Below are positions 8,513-16,055 of a DNA stretch of 39,638 nt, one piece after another; the first letter of the stretch is position 1; every line of letters starts with the position of its first letter. Where the stretch lies: positions 1-39,638 of the forward strand of contig JADCCX010000027.1 in the NCBI GenBank assembly GCA_020252485.1, in the 5' to 3' direction. The stretch comes from Methylocystis sp. (GTDB lineage Bacteria; Pseudomonadota; Alphaproteobacteria; Rhizobiales; Beijerinckiaceae). A program made the position numbers and the translations under genes. The notes below the pieces were generated by a model. That model was not told the origin of the DNA, searched no databases, and saw only the letters and a program-made list of their open reading frames with translations.

Positions 8513-9556
8513 TCAAACGCCGAGCAGCTTGATACGCTCAGCCGGCTGCGGGAGGAAAGCCCGCGTGAAGACTTCATTCGCACCCGGCACGCGGGGCAGC
8601 TGGTTCGCTTCCGCCACGATGGCGATGCCGCGCTTGAAGCGCTCCTCGTCCACATCGCCGATGCCGATCCGCGCCACTTCCGGATGGCTCATTTCCGCCT
8701 TGAGCGTGGCGATGAGGCGCGCCTTCTCGATATCCTTCTTGATCAGGGGTTCGCGCCGGGCGACGGCCTCGATGGCCTTGTCGAAATCCTTCAGCGTCTC
8801 GGCGAGGCCGCGGTTGAAAGCGCGCACGATGCCAGACGCTGCCTTCGGATTGTCCTTCGCGAGCTTCTGCGAAACGACAAGCGTGTTCGAATAGAGGTCC
8901 ATCTTGTAGTCGACGTAATTGATGAAGCGGAAATCCTTGTCCGGATCGATGCCGGCGAGCCTTGCCGAGAACGAGATCGTGTTGACGAAACCAAAGACGC
9001 CGTCGACCTGACCGCGCTGCAGCATCGTCTCACGCAGGTTGGGTGCCATATTGGTGATCGTGACTTTCGAGGCGTCGATACCCGCGAGCTTCGCGAAGGC
9101 CGGGAAGAGTTTGAGCGCCGCATCATTCGCCGGCCCCCCGATCGTCTTTCCCTCCAGATCCTTCGGCGTGCGGATCGGCCCATCGGCCTTCACGGCGATG
9201 GTGAAGGGCGGATTGTTGAACATCGCGTAGCAGGCGATCGGCGCGTCTTCCGGCTTCTTGGACACGAGGTCGATCAGGGCATTCATGTCGCCGAAGCCGA
9301 CATCATAGGCGCCGGTTGCGACCTTGGTGATGGCGGCGGCCGAGCCTTCGCCCTGATCGATCTGAAGTTCGACGCCCTCGTCTTTCAGGAAACCCATGTC
9401 CTGCGCCAGGAAGAACCAGCTCTGCGGTCCCTGATAGCGCCAGTTCAGGATCATCTTGGCTTTGGCGGCCTGCGCCCGAACGATGGATGGCGCGGCGATA
9501 AGAAGGCCCGCGGCTGCGGAGGCCGTGAGAAATCCGCGGCGGTTCAATCTGGACAA
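8513..9556 (-). CDS. ABC transporter substrate-binding protein, NMT1/THI5-like (copy 2)
   Basis: A 347-residue periplasmic binding protein and first gene of the minus-strand operon. The start is taken as TTG at 9556 because AGGAGG lies five bases upstream and translation then gives a proper export signal with a twin-arginine-like motif (NRRGFLTAS) and cleavage near VRAQA. The open frame extends further upstream but that part does not look like protein. Shared blocks with copy 1 include DQGEGSAA, GAYDVGFGD, PIRTPKDLEGK and NMAPNLRE, so the two arose by duplication. The nearest permease and ATPase genes are those at 4551-6232. Two binding proteins on one channel would widen the substrate range. 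The ligand is unknown. Confidence 0.9.
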   Translation of the reverse strand: MSRLNRRGFLTASAAAGLLIAAPSIVRAQAAKAKMILNWRYQGPQSWFFLAQDMGFLKDEGVELQIDQGEGSAAAITKVATGAYDVGFGDMNALIDLVSKKPEDAPIACYAMFNNPPFTIAVKADGPIRTPKDLEGKTIGGPANDAALKLFPAFAKLAGIDASKVTITNMAPNLRETMLQRGQVDGVFGFVNTISFSARLAGIDPDKDFRFINYVDYKMDLYSNTLVVSQKLAKDNPKAASGIVRAFNRGLAETLKDFDKAIEAVARREPLIKKDIEKARLIATLKAEMSHPEVARIGIGDVDEERFKRGIAIVAEANQLPRVPGANEVFTRAFLPQPAERIKLLGV

Positions 9557-9671
9557 AGGAGCCTCCTGCAATTCTTCGTGTAGAGTGGATCGCCCGCAGC
9601 CTATGCAATCACCATGCCGCCTGCGGGTTGCCGGGAGAGGGACAGGGCTGCGGGCCAGTTCGGCGCAAATG

Positions 9672-9692
9672 CAATCGCGCTCAACACGATTG
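9672..9692. promoter_or_regulatory. Candidate operator in the divergent promoter region
   Basis: The 300 bases between the start of binding protein copy 2 (9556, minus) and allophanate hydrolase (9857, plus) contain no gene. The only symmetric element noticed is an inverted repeat, CAATCG at 9672-9677 and CGATTG at 9687-9692, with a 9-base spacer. It is placed where a regulator could control both transcripts. No regulator gene is encoded in the cluster. A 6-bp arm pair can occur by chance, so confidence is low. Confidence 0.25.
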
Positions 9693-9856
9693 TCCAATAA
9701 ACAGGCGGCAATTCTGAGGAATGCCTCTTTTTGCGCCGCAAGCGAGCCCGCATCGACATTGCCCTCCCGTTGCTTCGATGCGACGCCCTGTACGGATGGC
9801 ATGAGGATTGCTGTCTCCCTCAACCATTCTCCCTCATGTCCCGGCAGCGCCTTTTT

Positions 9857-11671
9857 ATGACCCTTCCTCTACCCGCCGCTTTCGATCTGGCGTCCGTCGA
9901 GTCCTACTTCGGCGCAGGCGGCGCCGCTGCCCGACTGATTGAGGAGGTCTACCGGCGCATCCGGGAGCTCGCAGACCCCGGCATCTTCATCACGCTGGCC
10001 GATGAGGATGCCGCTCTGGCGGCCGCCGAGACGTTGGACCGGATCGATGCTTCCGCGCGCGGGCCGCTTTTTGGCGTGCCCTTCGCCGTGAAAGACAACA
10101 TCGACGTGGCTGGCCTGCCAACGACCGCCGCCTGCCCCGGCTTCGCCTATATGCCGGCCGCCACGGCGCCTGCGGTGCAGCGGCTGCTCGACGCCGGCGC
10201 GATCCTGATCGGCAAGACCAACCTCGACCAGTTCGCCACCGGCCTCGTCGGCGTGCGCACGCCCTATCCGATCCCGAGGAACGCGATTGACGCCGCGCTT
10301 GTGCCCGGCGGCTCCTCCTCGGGCTCGGCGGTGGCCGTGGCGCAGGGATTGGTGACCTTCGCGCTCGGCACCGATACGGCGGGCTCGGGCCGCGTTCCCG
10401 CGGCCCTCAACAACATCGTCGGGCTGAAGCCATCGCCGGGCTCGATTTCCACGACCGGCGTGTTACCCGCCTGCCGCACGCTGGATTGCGTTTCTGTCTT
10501 CGCGCTGACGGTCGACGACGCGGCGACCGTTCATGCCGCCATGGCGGGCTATGATCCCGCCGATCCCTATTCAAGAACGATCCCTCTCTCGCCGCCCGGC
10601 CCCGCGCCCAAAGCCATGACCATCGGCATTCCGCGCCGGGAGGACCTGCGCTTCTTCGGCGACGATTTGCAATCCGAGGCATGGCAGCGGGCGTTGGGCC
10701 TTCTGGAGGCCAGGGGCGCCCGCCTGGCACCGATCGCCATGGCGCCGTTCTTCGAAACGGCTGCCCTGCTCTATGAGGGGCCATGGGTGGCCGAACGGCA
10801 CGCCGCCATTGCCGATGTGCTGGAGCGCAAGCCGGACATCGTCCATCCCGTCACACGCCGGATCGTCGAAGGCGCGAATGGTTTTTCAGCGACCGCCCTG
10901 TTCAAGGCGCAGTACCGGCTGGCGGCGCTGCGGCGGCAGACCAGCAGCATCTGGAAGTCGATTACGATGCTGGCGGTGCCGACGACACCCGTCTCCCCGA
11001 CCCTGGAGGCGCTTGCCGCCGATCCGATGACTCCCAACAGCCGCTGCGGCGCCTACACCAACTTCGTCAATCTGCTGGATCAGGCCGCGCTTGCCGTGCC
11101 GGGACCCTTCCGCTCGGATGGCCGGGCCGCCGGGATCACCTTCATCGGCCCATCCGGAAGCGATGGCATGCTCGCAAGCGTCGGGCGCGTCTTTCACCGG
11201 GCGGTAGGCATCACGCTTGGCGCAACCGGCGCCGGGCTTCCCGCAGAAGACAGGCAGCATCGGCCCTCCGGCCAGGATGGCCTGATCGAGATCGCCGTGA
11301 TCGGCGCGCATCTTTCCGGCATGCCGCTCAATCATGAACTGACCGGCAATGGCGGCGTCTTCCGCCGCGCTGTAACGACCACAGCGGACTACCGCTTTCA
11401 CGCGCTGGCGGGCGGGCCGCCGAGGCGGCCGGGCCTGCTGCGCATCGGGGATGGTGCAGGCTTGCCGGTGCAGGCGGAGGTCTGGGCCCTGCCGCCCAAG
11501 GGTTTCGGACGTTTCGTGGCGGGCATTCCCGCCCCGCTCGGCATCGGCACGGTTCGCCTTGCCGATGGCACTGCGCCCAAGGGCTTTCTGGTGGAGCCGG
11601 AAGGGTTGCGGGGCGCCGAGGATATCTCGCGCTTCGGCGGCTGGCGCGCCTATATCGCTTCAATGAGTTAG
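9857..11671 (+). CDS. atzF: Allophanate hydrolase
   Basis: A 604-residue enzyme that hydrolyses allophanate (urea-1-carboxylate) to ammonia and CO2 in the cytoplasm. The N-terminal amidase-signature domain has the full Ser-cisSer-Lys triad: Lys79 in FAVKDNID, Ser153 in GGSSSGSA and Ser177 in DTAGSGRVP. The spacings (74 and 24 residues) equal those of AtzF from the atrazine pathway. The C-terminal allophanate-hydrolase domain starts near residue 470 (AVIGAHLSGMPLN) and runs to the end. Total length matches AtzF (about 605) and excludes a fused urea amidolyase. An in-frame ATG at 9836 is an alternative start; no strong ribosome site is seen for either. No urea carboxylase gene is present, so allophanate probably comes from another substrate. 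Confidence 0.92.
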   Translation: MTLPLPAAFDLASVESYFGAGGAAARLIEEVYRRIRELADPGIFITLADEDAALAAAETLDRIDASARGPLFGVPFAVKDNIDVAGLPTTAACPGFAYMPAATAPAVQRLLDAGAILIGKTNLDQFATGLVGVRTPYPIPRNAIDAALVPGGSSSGSAVAVAQGLVTFALGTDTAGSGRVPAALNNIVGLKPSPGSISTTGVLPACRTLDCVSVFALTVDDAATVHAAMAGYDPADPYSRTIPLSPPGPAPKAMTIGIPRREDLRFFGDDLQSEAWQRALGLLEARGARLAPIAMAPFFETAALLYEGPWVAERHAAIADVLERKPDIVHPVTRRIVEGANGFSATALFKAQYRLAALRRQTSSIWKSITMLAVPTTPVSPTLEALAADPMTPNSRCGAYTNFVNLLDQAALAVPGPFRSDGRAAGITFIGPSGSDGMLASVGRVFHRAVGITLGATGAGLPAEDRQHRPSGQDGLIEIAVIGAHLSGMPLNHELTGNGGVFRRAVTTTADYRFHALAGGPPRRPGLLRIGDGAGLPVQAEVWALPPKGFGRFVAGIPAPLGIGTVRLADGTAPKGFLVEPEGLRGAEDISRFGGWRAYIASMS

Positions 11672-11774
11672 AGCATTTTCCGAAGAAGTGGATACCGGTT
11701 CTTCGAAAGAAAATGCGGTAAATCAAGATCTTAGAGCGGCCGATCTGATTCAGTCAGATCGGCAACCGCTCTAG
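11671..11774. repeat. Dispersed palindromic repeat between atzF and the AtzH-like gene
   Basis: Two adjacent stem-loops. The first pairs GCATTTTC near 11673 with GAAAATGC near 11708. The second pairs AGAGCGG and CGATCTGA with TCAGATCG and CCGCTCT up to 11773. I recognise the general form (GAGCATTTTC followed by GATTCAGTCAGATC) as an intergenic repeat common in Hyphomicrobiales. It begins at the last base of the atzF stop codon and may attenuate transcription into the next gene. Confidence 0.75.
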
Positions 11775-11821
11775 CGCGAAGACTCATCAATGAAGGGCGT
11801 TTTCGCCCCAGGAATGACGTG

Positions 11822-12205
11822 ATGGACATCGATATCCCCGAAGTGAAGGCCGAGGTCGAGGCAGCCTTTCAGGAATACGAGCGCGCCCTTGTGACAAACG
11901 ACGTCGCCATTCTGGACGCGCTTTTCCTCAACAGCGGCCGGACGATCCGCTACGGCATCGGCGAAAACCTTTATGGCTACGGCGAAATCGCGGCCTTTCG
12001 GGCGGCGCGGCCTTCCACCGGCCTGCAGCGTATGCTGGAACGCACGGTGATCACCACCTATGGCCGCGACATGGCGACGGCCTGGACGCTTTTCCGGCGC
12101 GCATCCTCCGCAGGCAAGATCGGCCGGCAAAGCCAGGTGTGGATTCGCACACCGGACGGCTGGCGGGTTGTGGCTGCCCATGTGAGCCTGATCGACGCGC
12201 CCTGA
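11822..12205 (+). CDS. AtzH/HpxZ-like SnoaL-fold protein
   Basis: A 127-residue protein of the AtzH-like family (formerly DUF3225), which includes HpxZ from oxalurate catabolism. Typical features are the opening [21 protein letters not shown], with [19 protein letters not shown] and SRVWI-like [20 protein letters not shown] at the end, as in the NTF2/SnoaL fold. A GTG directly before the ATG is an alternative start; AGGA lies five to eight bases upstream. Family members are usually found beside AtzF/AtzE-type amidases or oxalurate genes, and here it follows allophanate hydrolase. Its biochemical role in this organism is not known, and the partners AtzE, AtzG and AtzD are not present in the window. 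Confidence 0.82.
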   Translation: MDIDIPEVKAEVEAAFQEYERALVTNDVAILDALFLNSGRTIRYGIGENLYGYGEIAAFRAARPSTGLQRMLERTVITTYGRDMATAWTLFRRASSAGKIGRQSQVWIRTPDGWRVVAAHVSLIDAP

Positions 12206-12446
12206 CCGATCGTCCGCCCGCATGATCGAGCGGCCCTGCGACCGCGTTTGAGGCGGGCAGGCCCCCGCAACCTCAAGTGGAACAGCTCGTTAACCCTCTG
12301 CCGCAACGCTCCGTTCACCATGCTCCGCGATGGCGCGGTCTTGGTAACGATTGTGTTGCGACATTCGCTCAAATTGTTCGCCTGAACGGTCTTACGGGAA
12401 GGCAAGAAGCCTTTCCGGAGTGGTGGCCCGGAGCGGATTGTGGCGT

Positions 12447-13346
12447 ATGCGTAACATTGAGCATGACATCGAGGACATCATCGCGGCAAGGCTGCTGCCA
12501 GCAAGCGAACCGCCCCTCTCGATTGCCCGCAGGATCGAGGATTTCGCTCTGGAGAACATGCGCAGCCTCGCCTTCGGCGCCGCTGGCGCCCTGCTGACCC
12601 TCTCCGCCCTGCTTGCCTTGTCCCGGCCTGACTATCCGTCCGATCTGAAGGATCCGGCCACCGTCAATTCCATCACCGACCTGCCCTCCCGGCGCCCGGC
12701 GCCAACCTGGCAGGCCATCCGCAAACCGGTTGAGCTGATCAGCCTCCAGGCGCCGCAATTCGGACGCCAGGCCGCCGTCTACAGCGCGCGCATTTCGCCT
12801 TCCGGCGAGCGCGAGGATGCGCTGCTGTTCGAAACCAACCAGCCGGAATTGCCGGAAGCGCGGCTGAGCCTGCGCCGATCGGCCTCCCCCCAGGCGCAGA
12901 CGACGATGTTCGTGGATATGGCCCGCCAGCAGGCCGAGCGCGGAATGGCGATCACGCGGGCGGGCAGTATCGGCAAGCTCTCCACCAAATTCGGCAATAT
13001 CGACGTCGCCGATATGGTGTTGGCCGATTCCGCCGGGCGCGGACAATCCTGCCTCGCCTTCCGCTCGGAAGGCGCGATTTCAATTGCAGGCTGGTATTGC
13101 GCGCCGCAAGCCGCCGCCGCAGAGCGGCCGGAGGTCGCCTGCTTCATCGATCGGCTGAGCCTCCTCAAAGCCGGCGAAGACAGGGATCTGCGGCGCTTCT
13201 TCAGCGAGGCCGAGCAGCGCCGCCGCCCCTGCCCGACCAGCCGCACCTCGACGGGGCGCAAGCCCACCTGGCTCGATGCCGATGGCCGGATCCCGGCGAT
13301 GCGCTCCGACATCACCGGCGCCATCGGCGAAAAAACGCCGCGCTGA
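12447..13346 (+). CDS. Hypothetical protein with one N-terminal membrane segment
   Basis: A 299-residue protein I do not recognise by name. Residues 1-35 are acidic and probably cytoplasmic. A hydrophobic helix follows at about 40-60 (LAFGAAGALLTLSALLALS). The rest is polar and probably periplasmic. Four cysteines occur in the second half (SCLAF, WYCAP, ACFID and PCPTS), suggesting disulfides outside the cytoplasm. The start ATG at 12447 was chosen because the upstream open frame (back to 12351) has no protein character. The genes on both sides are on the same strand but unrelated, so context does not help. It is likely a real gene because the frame is long and GC-position bias fits coding. 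Confidence 0.7.
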   Translation: MRNIEHDIEDIIAARLLPASEPPLSIARRIEDFALENMRSLAFGAAGALLTLSALLALSRPDYPSDLKDPATVNSITDLPSRRPAPTWQAIRKPVELISLQAPQFGRQAAVYSARISPSGEREDALLFETNQPELPEARLSLRRSASPQAQTTMFVDMARQQAERGMAITRAGSIGKLSTKFGNIDVADMVLADSAGRGQSCLAFRSEGAISIAGWYCAPQAAAAERPEVACFIDRLSLLKAGEDRDLRRFFSEAEQRRRPCPTSRTSTGRKPTWLDADGRIPAMRSDITGAIGEKTPR

Positions 13347-13412
13347 GGCGGGCGAAGCGCCACACCTCCTTGCCTATTGGCTGCCTTCCCCTTACCTTGA
13401 GGAGAACTGGAG

Positions 13413-13685
13413 ATGACCATGCGCATTGTTCTTGCTCTCGCCGCACTCACCGTCGCCTTCGCCATCACGATGCCAGCCGCAGAAGCGCGCGAGGTGAAGA
13501 AGAAGCGCGAGATGGTCGTGAAGGTGAAGCCGCGCTCGTTCCTGGACGCCGGCACCAATGTGCAGCCTGGCACCTACCAGCTTTATTCGCTGGGGCTGAC
13601 GCCCCACAGCGTTCCGGATTCGGTCATACCGACCGGCTCGATCCAGCAGCGCCTGCTGCCCGGCCGCCTCGGCATCGCCTGGTGA
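13413..13685 (+). CDS. Small exported hypothetical protein
   Basis: A 90-residue protein with a clear Sec signal peptide: a short basic start, a hydrophobic stretch LALAALTVAFAIT and a likely cleavage site at AEA-RE near residue 25. The mature part of about 65 residues starts with a basic stretch (REVKKKRE) and ends RLGIAW. GAGGAG lies about eight bases before the ATG. No family is recognised. It lies 66 bases after the hypothetical membrane protein gene and could be cotranscribed with it. Confidence 0.7.
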   Translation: MTMRIVLALAALTVAFAITMPAAEAREVKKKREMVVKVKPRSFLDAGTNVQPGTYQLYSLGLTPHSVPDSVIPTGSIQQRLLPGRLGIAW

Positions 13686-13755
13686 TCGGGTAGAGGCGAA
13701 CAACGGCTTGTCATGACGGCTTGCTGAAGCCGCGACACCCTGCCAGTTTTCAGCC

Positions 13756-13950
13756 ATGAAGATTCGCGACGTTCTGCGAATGATTGAACAGGATGGCTGG
13801 TTTCTCGTCGCCACACGCGGCAGCCATCGGCAGTTCAAACATTTGTCGAAAGCGGGAAGGGTCACCGTAGCCGGCAAGCCGTCGGATGATCTCGCGCCCG
13901 GCACGCTGGATAGCATTCTGAAGCAATCCGGGCTGAAGGAGAAACGCTGA
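13756..13950 (+). CDS. hicA: HicA-type mRNA interferase toxin
   Basis: A 64-residue toxin with the HicA double-stranded-RNA-binding fold: KIRDVLRMIEQDGW at the start, the catalytic histidine in RGSHRQFKH (residues 22-30), and the terminal GTLDSILKQSGL helix. HicA cleaves mRNA when not bound by HicB. Full family length (about 60) and the catalytic histidine suggest it is active. Its stop codon overlaps the hicB start by one base (TGATG), the usual translational coupling of this module. Confidence 0.93.
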   Translation: MKIRDVLRMIEQDGWFLVATRGSHRQFKHLSKAGRVTVAGKPSDDLAPGTLDSILKQSGLKEKR

Positions 13951-14156
13951 TGCGCTATGCCGTCGTGATCGAAAAGGCCGCCACCAATTATTCGGCCTAT
14001 GTGCCTGACCTGCCGGGTTGCGTCGCCACGGGAGACACAATCGCGGACGTGGAGCGCGAAATCCGTTTCGCGATCCGCTTCCATATCGAGGGGATGATTG
14101 AGGACGGAGTGAACGTGCCGGAGGCCACAAGCGTTGTGGAGTATGTGGAGGGGTGA
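13950..14156 (+). CDS. hicB: HicB-type antitoxin, short form
   Basis: A 68-residue antitoxin that neutralises HicA. The HicB partial RNase H-like fold is recognisable from YAVVIEKAATNYSAYVPDLPGC and the helix EREIRFAIRFHIEGMIEDG. It ends VVEYVEG and has no C-terminal helix-turn-helix or ribbon-helix-helix domain, so autoregulation by DNA binding is not evident; many short HicB proteins are like this. It ends ten bases before the convergent ureC stop codon, so the two transcripts must share a terminator region or overlap. Confidence 0.92.
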   Translation: MRYAVVIEKAATNYSAYVPDLPGCVATGDTIADVEREIRFAIRFHIEGMIEDGVNVPEATSVVEYVEG

Positions 14157-14166
14157 ACAGCACCCC

Positions 14167-15879
14167 TCAAAACAGAAAATACCTCTGCGCCATCGGCAGT
14201 TCCGTCGCCGGCTTGCAGGTGAGCAATTCGCCATTGGCGCGCACTTCGTAGGTCTCGGGGTCCACCTCGATGTCCGGGCAGGCGCTGTTGTGGATCATCG
14301 AGGCTTTCGAGATGCAGCCGCGCGTGTTCTTCACCGGCAGCATCAGCTTATCGGTTCCGTAGCGCCCGGCGATCCCCTTGGCGAGCGAGGCCTCCGACAC
14401 GAAGACCACGGATGAGCGCGTCAGCGATCGGCCGAAGGCGCCGAACATCGGGCGGTAATGCACCGGCTGCGGCGTGGGGATGGAGGCGTTGGGATCGCCC
14501 ATCGCGGCGGCGGCGATGGTGCCCATCTTGATCACCATAAAGGGCTTCACGCCGAAGAAGGCCGGCGACCAGAGCACGAGATCAGCGAGCTTGCCGACCT
14601 CGATGGAGCCGATGTGGGCCGAGAGGCCATGCGCGATCGCCGGGTTGATCGTCACCTTAGCGATGTAGCGCTTGACGCGGAAATTATCAGCATTCGCCGT
14701 ATCTTCCGGCAGTTTCCCGCGCTGTTGCTTCATCTTATGCGCGGTCTGCAAAGTGCGGATGATGACTTCGCCCACGCGGCCCATGGCCTGGCTGTCCGAC
14801 GCCATGATGGAGAGCGCGCCCATATCGTGCAGCACATCCTCCGCCGCGATCGTCTCCTTGCGGATGCGGCTTTCGGCGAAGGCGATGTCCTCCGGGATGG
14901 AGCTGTCCAGATGGTGGCAGACCATCAGCATATCGAGATGCTCCTCCAGCGTGTTGACGGTGTAGGGCATCGTGGGGTTGGTCGAGGACGGGATGACGTT
15001 CTTGTAGCCCGCGACCTTGATGATATCGGGCGCATGGCCGCCGCCCGCTCCTTCCGTGTGGAAGGAATGGATGGTGCGGCCCTTGAAGGCGCGAAGCGTG
15101 TCATCCACGAAGCCGCTCTCGTTCAGCGTGTCGGTGTGGATCATCACCTGCACGTCGTAATCGTCGGCGACCGAGAGGCAATTGTCGATGGCGGCGGGCG
15201 TCGTGCCCCAATCCTCATGCAGCTTCATGCAGGAGGCGCCCGCCTCGATCTGCTCGATCAGCGCGCCGGGCAGTGAGGCGTTGCCCTTGGCGGCAAAGGA
15301 AAGATTCATGGGGAAGGCATCGGCCGCCTGGATCATCCGCTCCAGATGCCAGGGGCCGGGCGTGCAGGTGGTGGCGTCGGTGCCGGTCGACGGCCCCGTG
15401 CCGCCGCCCAGCATGGTGGTGACGCCGGACATCAGCGCATCGTCGATCTGCTGCGGGCAGATGTAATGGATGTGGGTGTCGATGCCGCCGGCGGTGAGGA
15501 TCTTGCCCTCGCCCGCGATGGCATCCGTGCCCGGCCCGATGATGATATCGACGCCCGGCTGCGTATCCGGATTGCCGGCCTTGCCGATGCCCGCGATGCG
15601 CCCGCCCTTGAGGCCGACATCCGCCTTGACGATCCCCCAATGGTCGATGATCAGCACATTGGTGATGACCGTATCGACCGCCCCCTCGGCGCGCGTCGCC
15701 TGCCCCTGCCCCATGCCGTCGCGGATCGTCTTGCCGCCGCCGAACTTCACCTCCTCGCCGTAGATGGTGAAATCCTTCTCGACCTCGACGATGAGATCGG
15801 TGTCGGCGAGGCGCACCCGATCCCCGGTGGTGGGGCCGAACATGGCGGCATAGGACGCGCGGGAGATGCGGGTGGGCAT
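14167..15879 (-). CDS. ureC: Urease subunit alpha
   Basis: A 570-residue catalytic subunit of urease, hydrolysing urea to ammonia and carbamate in the cytoplasm. Nickel ligands and active-site residues are present: THIHY, the carbamylated lysine in [36 protein letters not shown], the flap histidine in CHHLD and the aspartate in [10 protein letters not shown]. Length is normal (about 570). GGAG lies about ten bases before the ATG. Normally ureB and ureC are adjacent; here ureC starts 1.5 kb after the ureB stop with an RNA ligase gene on the opposite strand between them. ureC therefore either has its own promoter or depends on read-through. ureE, ureF and ureG do not follow it; hicAB does. Confidence 0.97.
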   Translation of the reverse strand: MPTRISRASYAAMFGPTTGDRVRLADTDLIVEVEKDFTIYGEEVKFGGGKTIRDGMGQGQATRAEGAVDTVITNVLIIDHWGIVKADVGLKGGRIAGIGKAGNPDTQPGVDIIIGPGTDAIAGEGKILTAGGIDTHIHYICPQQIDDALMSGVTTMLGGGTGPSTGTDATTCTPGPWHLERMIQAADAFPMNLSFAAKGNASLPGALIEQIEAGASCMKLHEDWGTTPAAIDNCLSVADDYDVQVMIHTDTLNESGFVDDTLRAFKGRTIHSFHTEGAGGGHAPDIIKVAGYKNVIPSSTNPTMPYTVNTLEEHLDMLMVCHHLDSSIPEDIAFAESRIRKETIAAEDVLHDMGALSIMASDSQAMGRVGEVIIRTLQTAHKMKQQRGKLPEDTANADNFRVKRYIAKVTINPAIAHGLSAHIGSIEVGKLADLVLWSPAFFGVKPFMVIKMGTIAAAAMGDPNASIPTPQPVHYRPMFGAFGRSLTRSSVVFVSEASLAKGIAGRYGTDKLMLPVKNTRGCISKASMIHNSACPDIEVDPETYEVRANGELLTCKPATELPMAQRYFLF

Positions 15880-16055
15880 GGCGATCAGGCTCCGGGGTAG
15901 GGGCAGTCGTGGCTCGCTTCCATTCTCCAGACAGATGAAAAAGAAGCGCTCGATGCGAATACTTCATCTCCAGCATCAGCAAATCGTATTTGCCGACCGC
16001 CGAGCTTTCGTGCTGTAAGCCCGGCCCCGACCAATGACAGGCGGAGACTGAAGCC

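Noticed and set aside
9640-9720. A possible sigma54 promoter before the minus-strand operon (TTGGACAATCG and following GATTGCAT)
   Set aside because: The required GG and GC elements are not separated by ten bases, so the consensus is not met.
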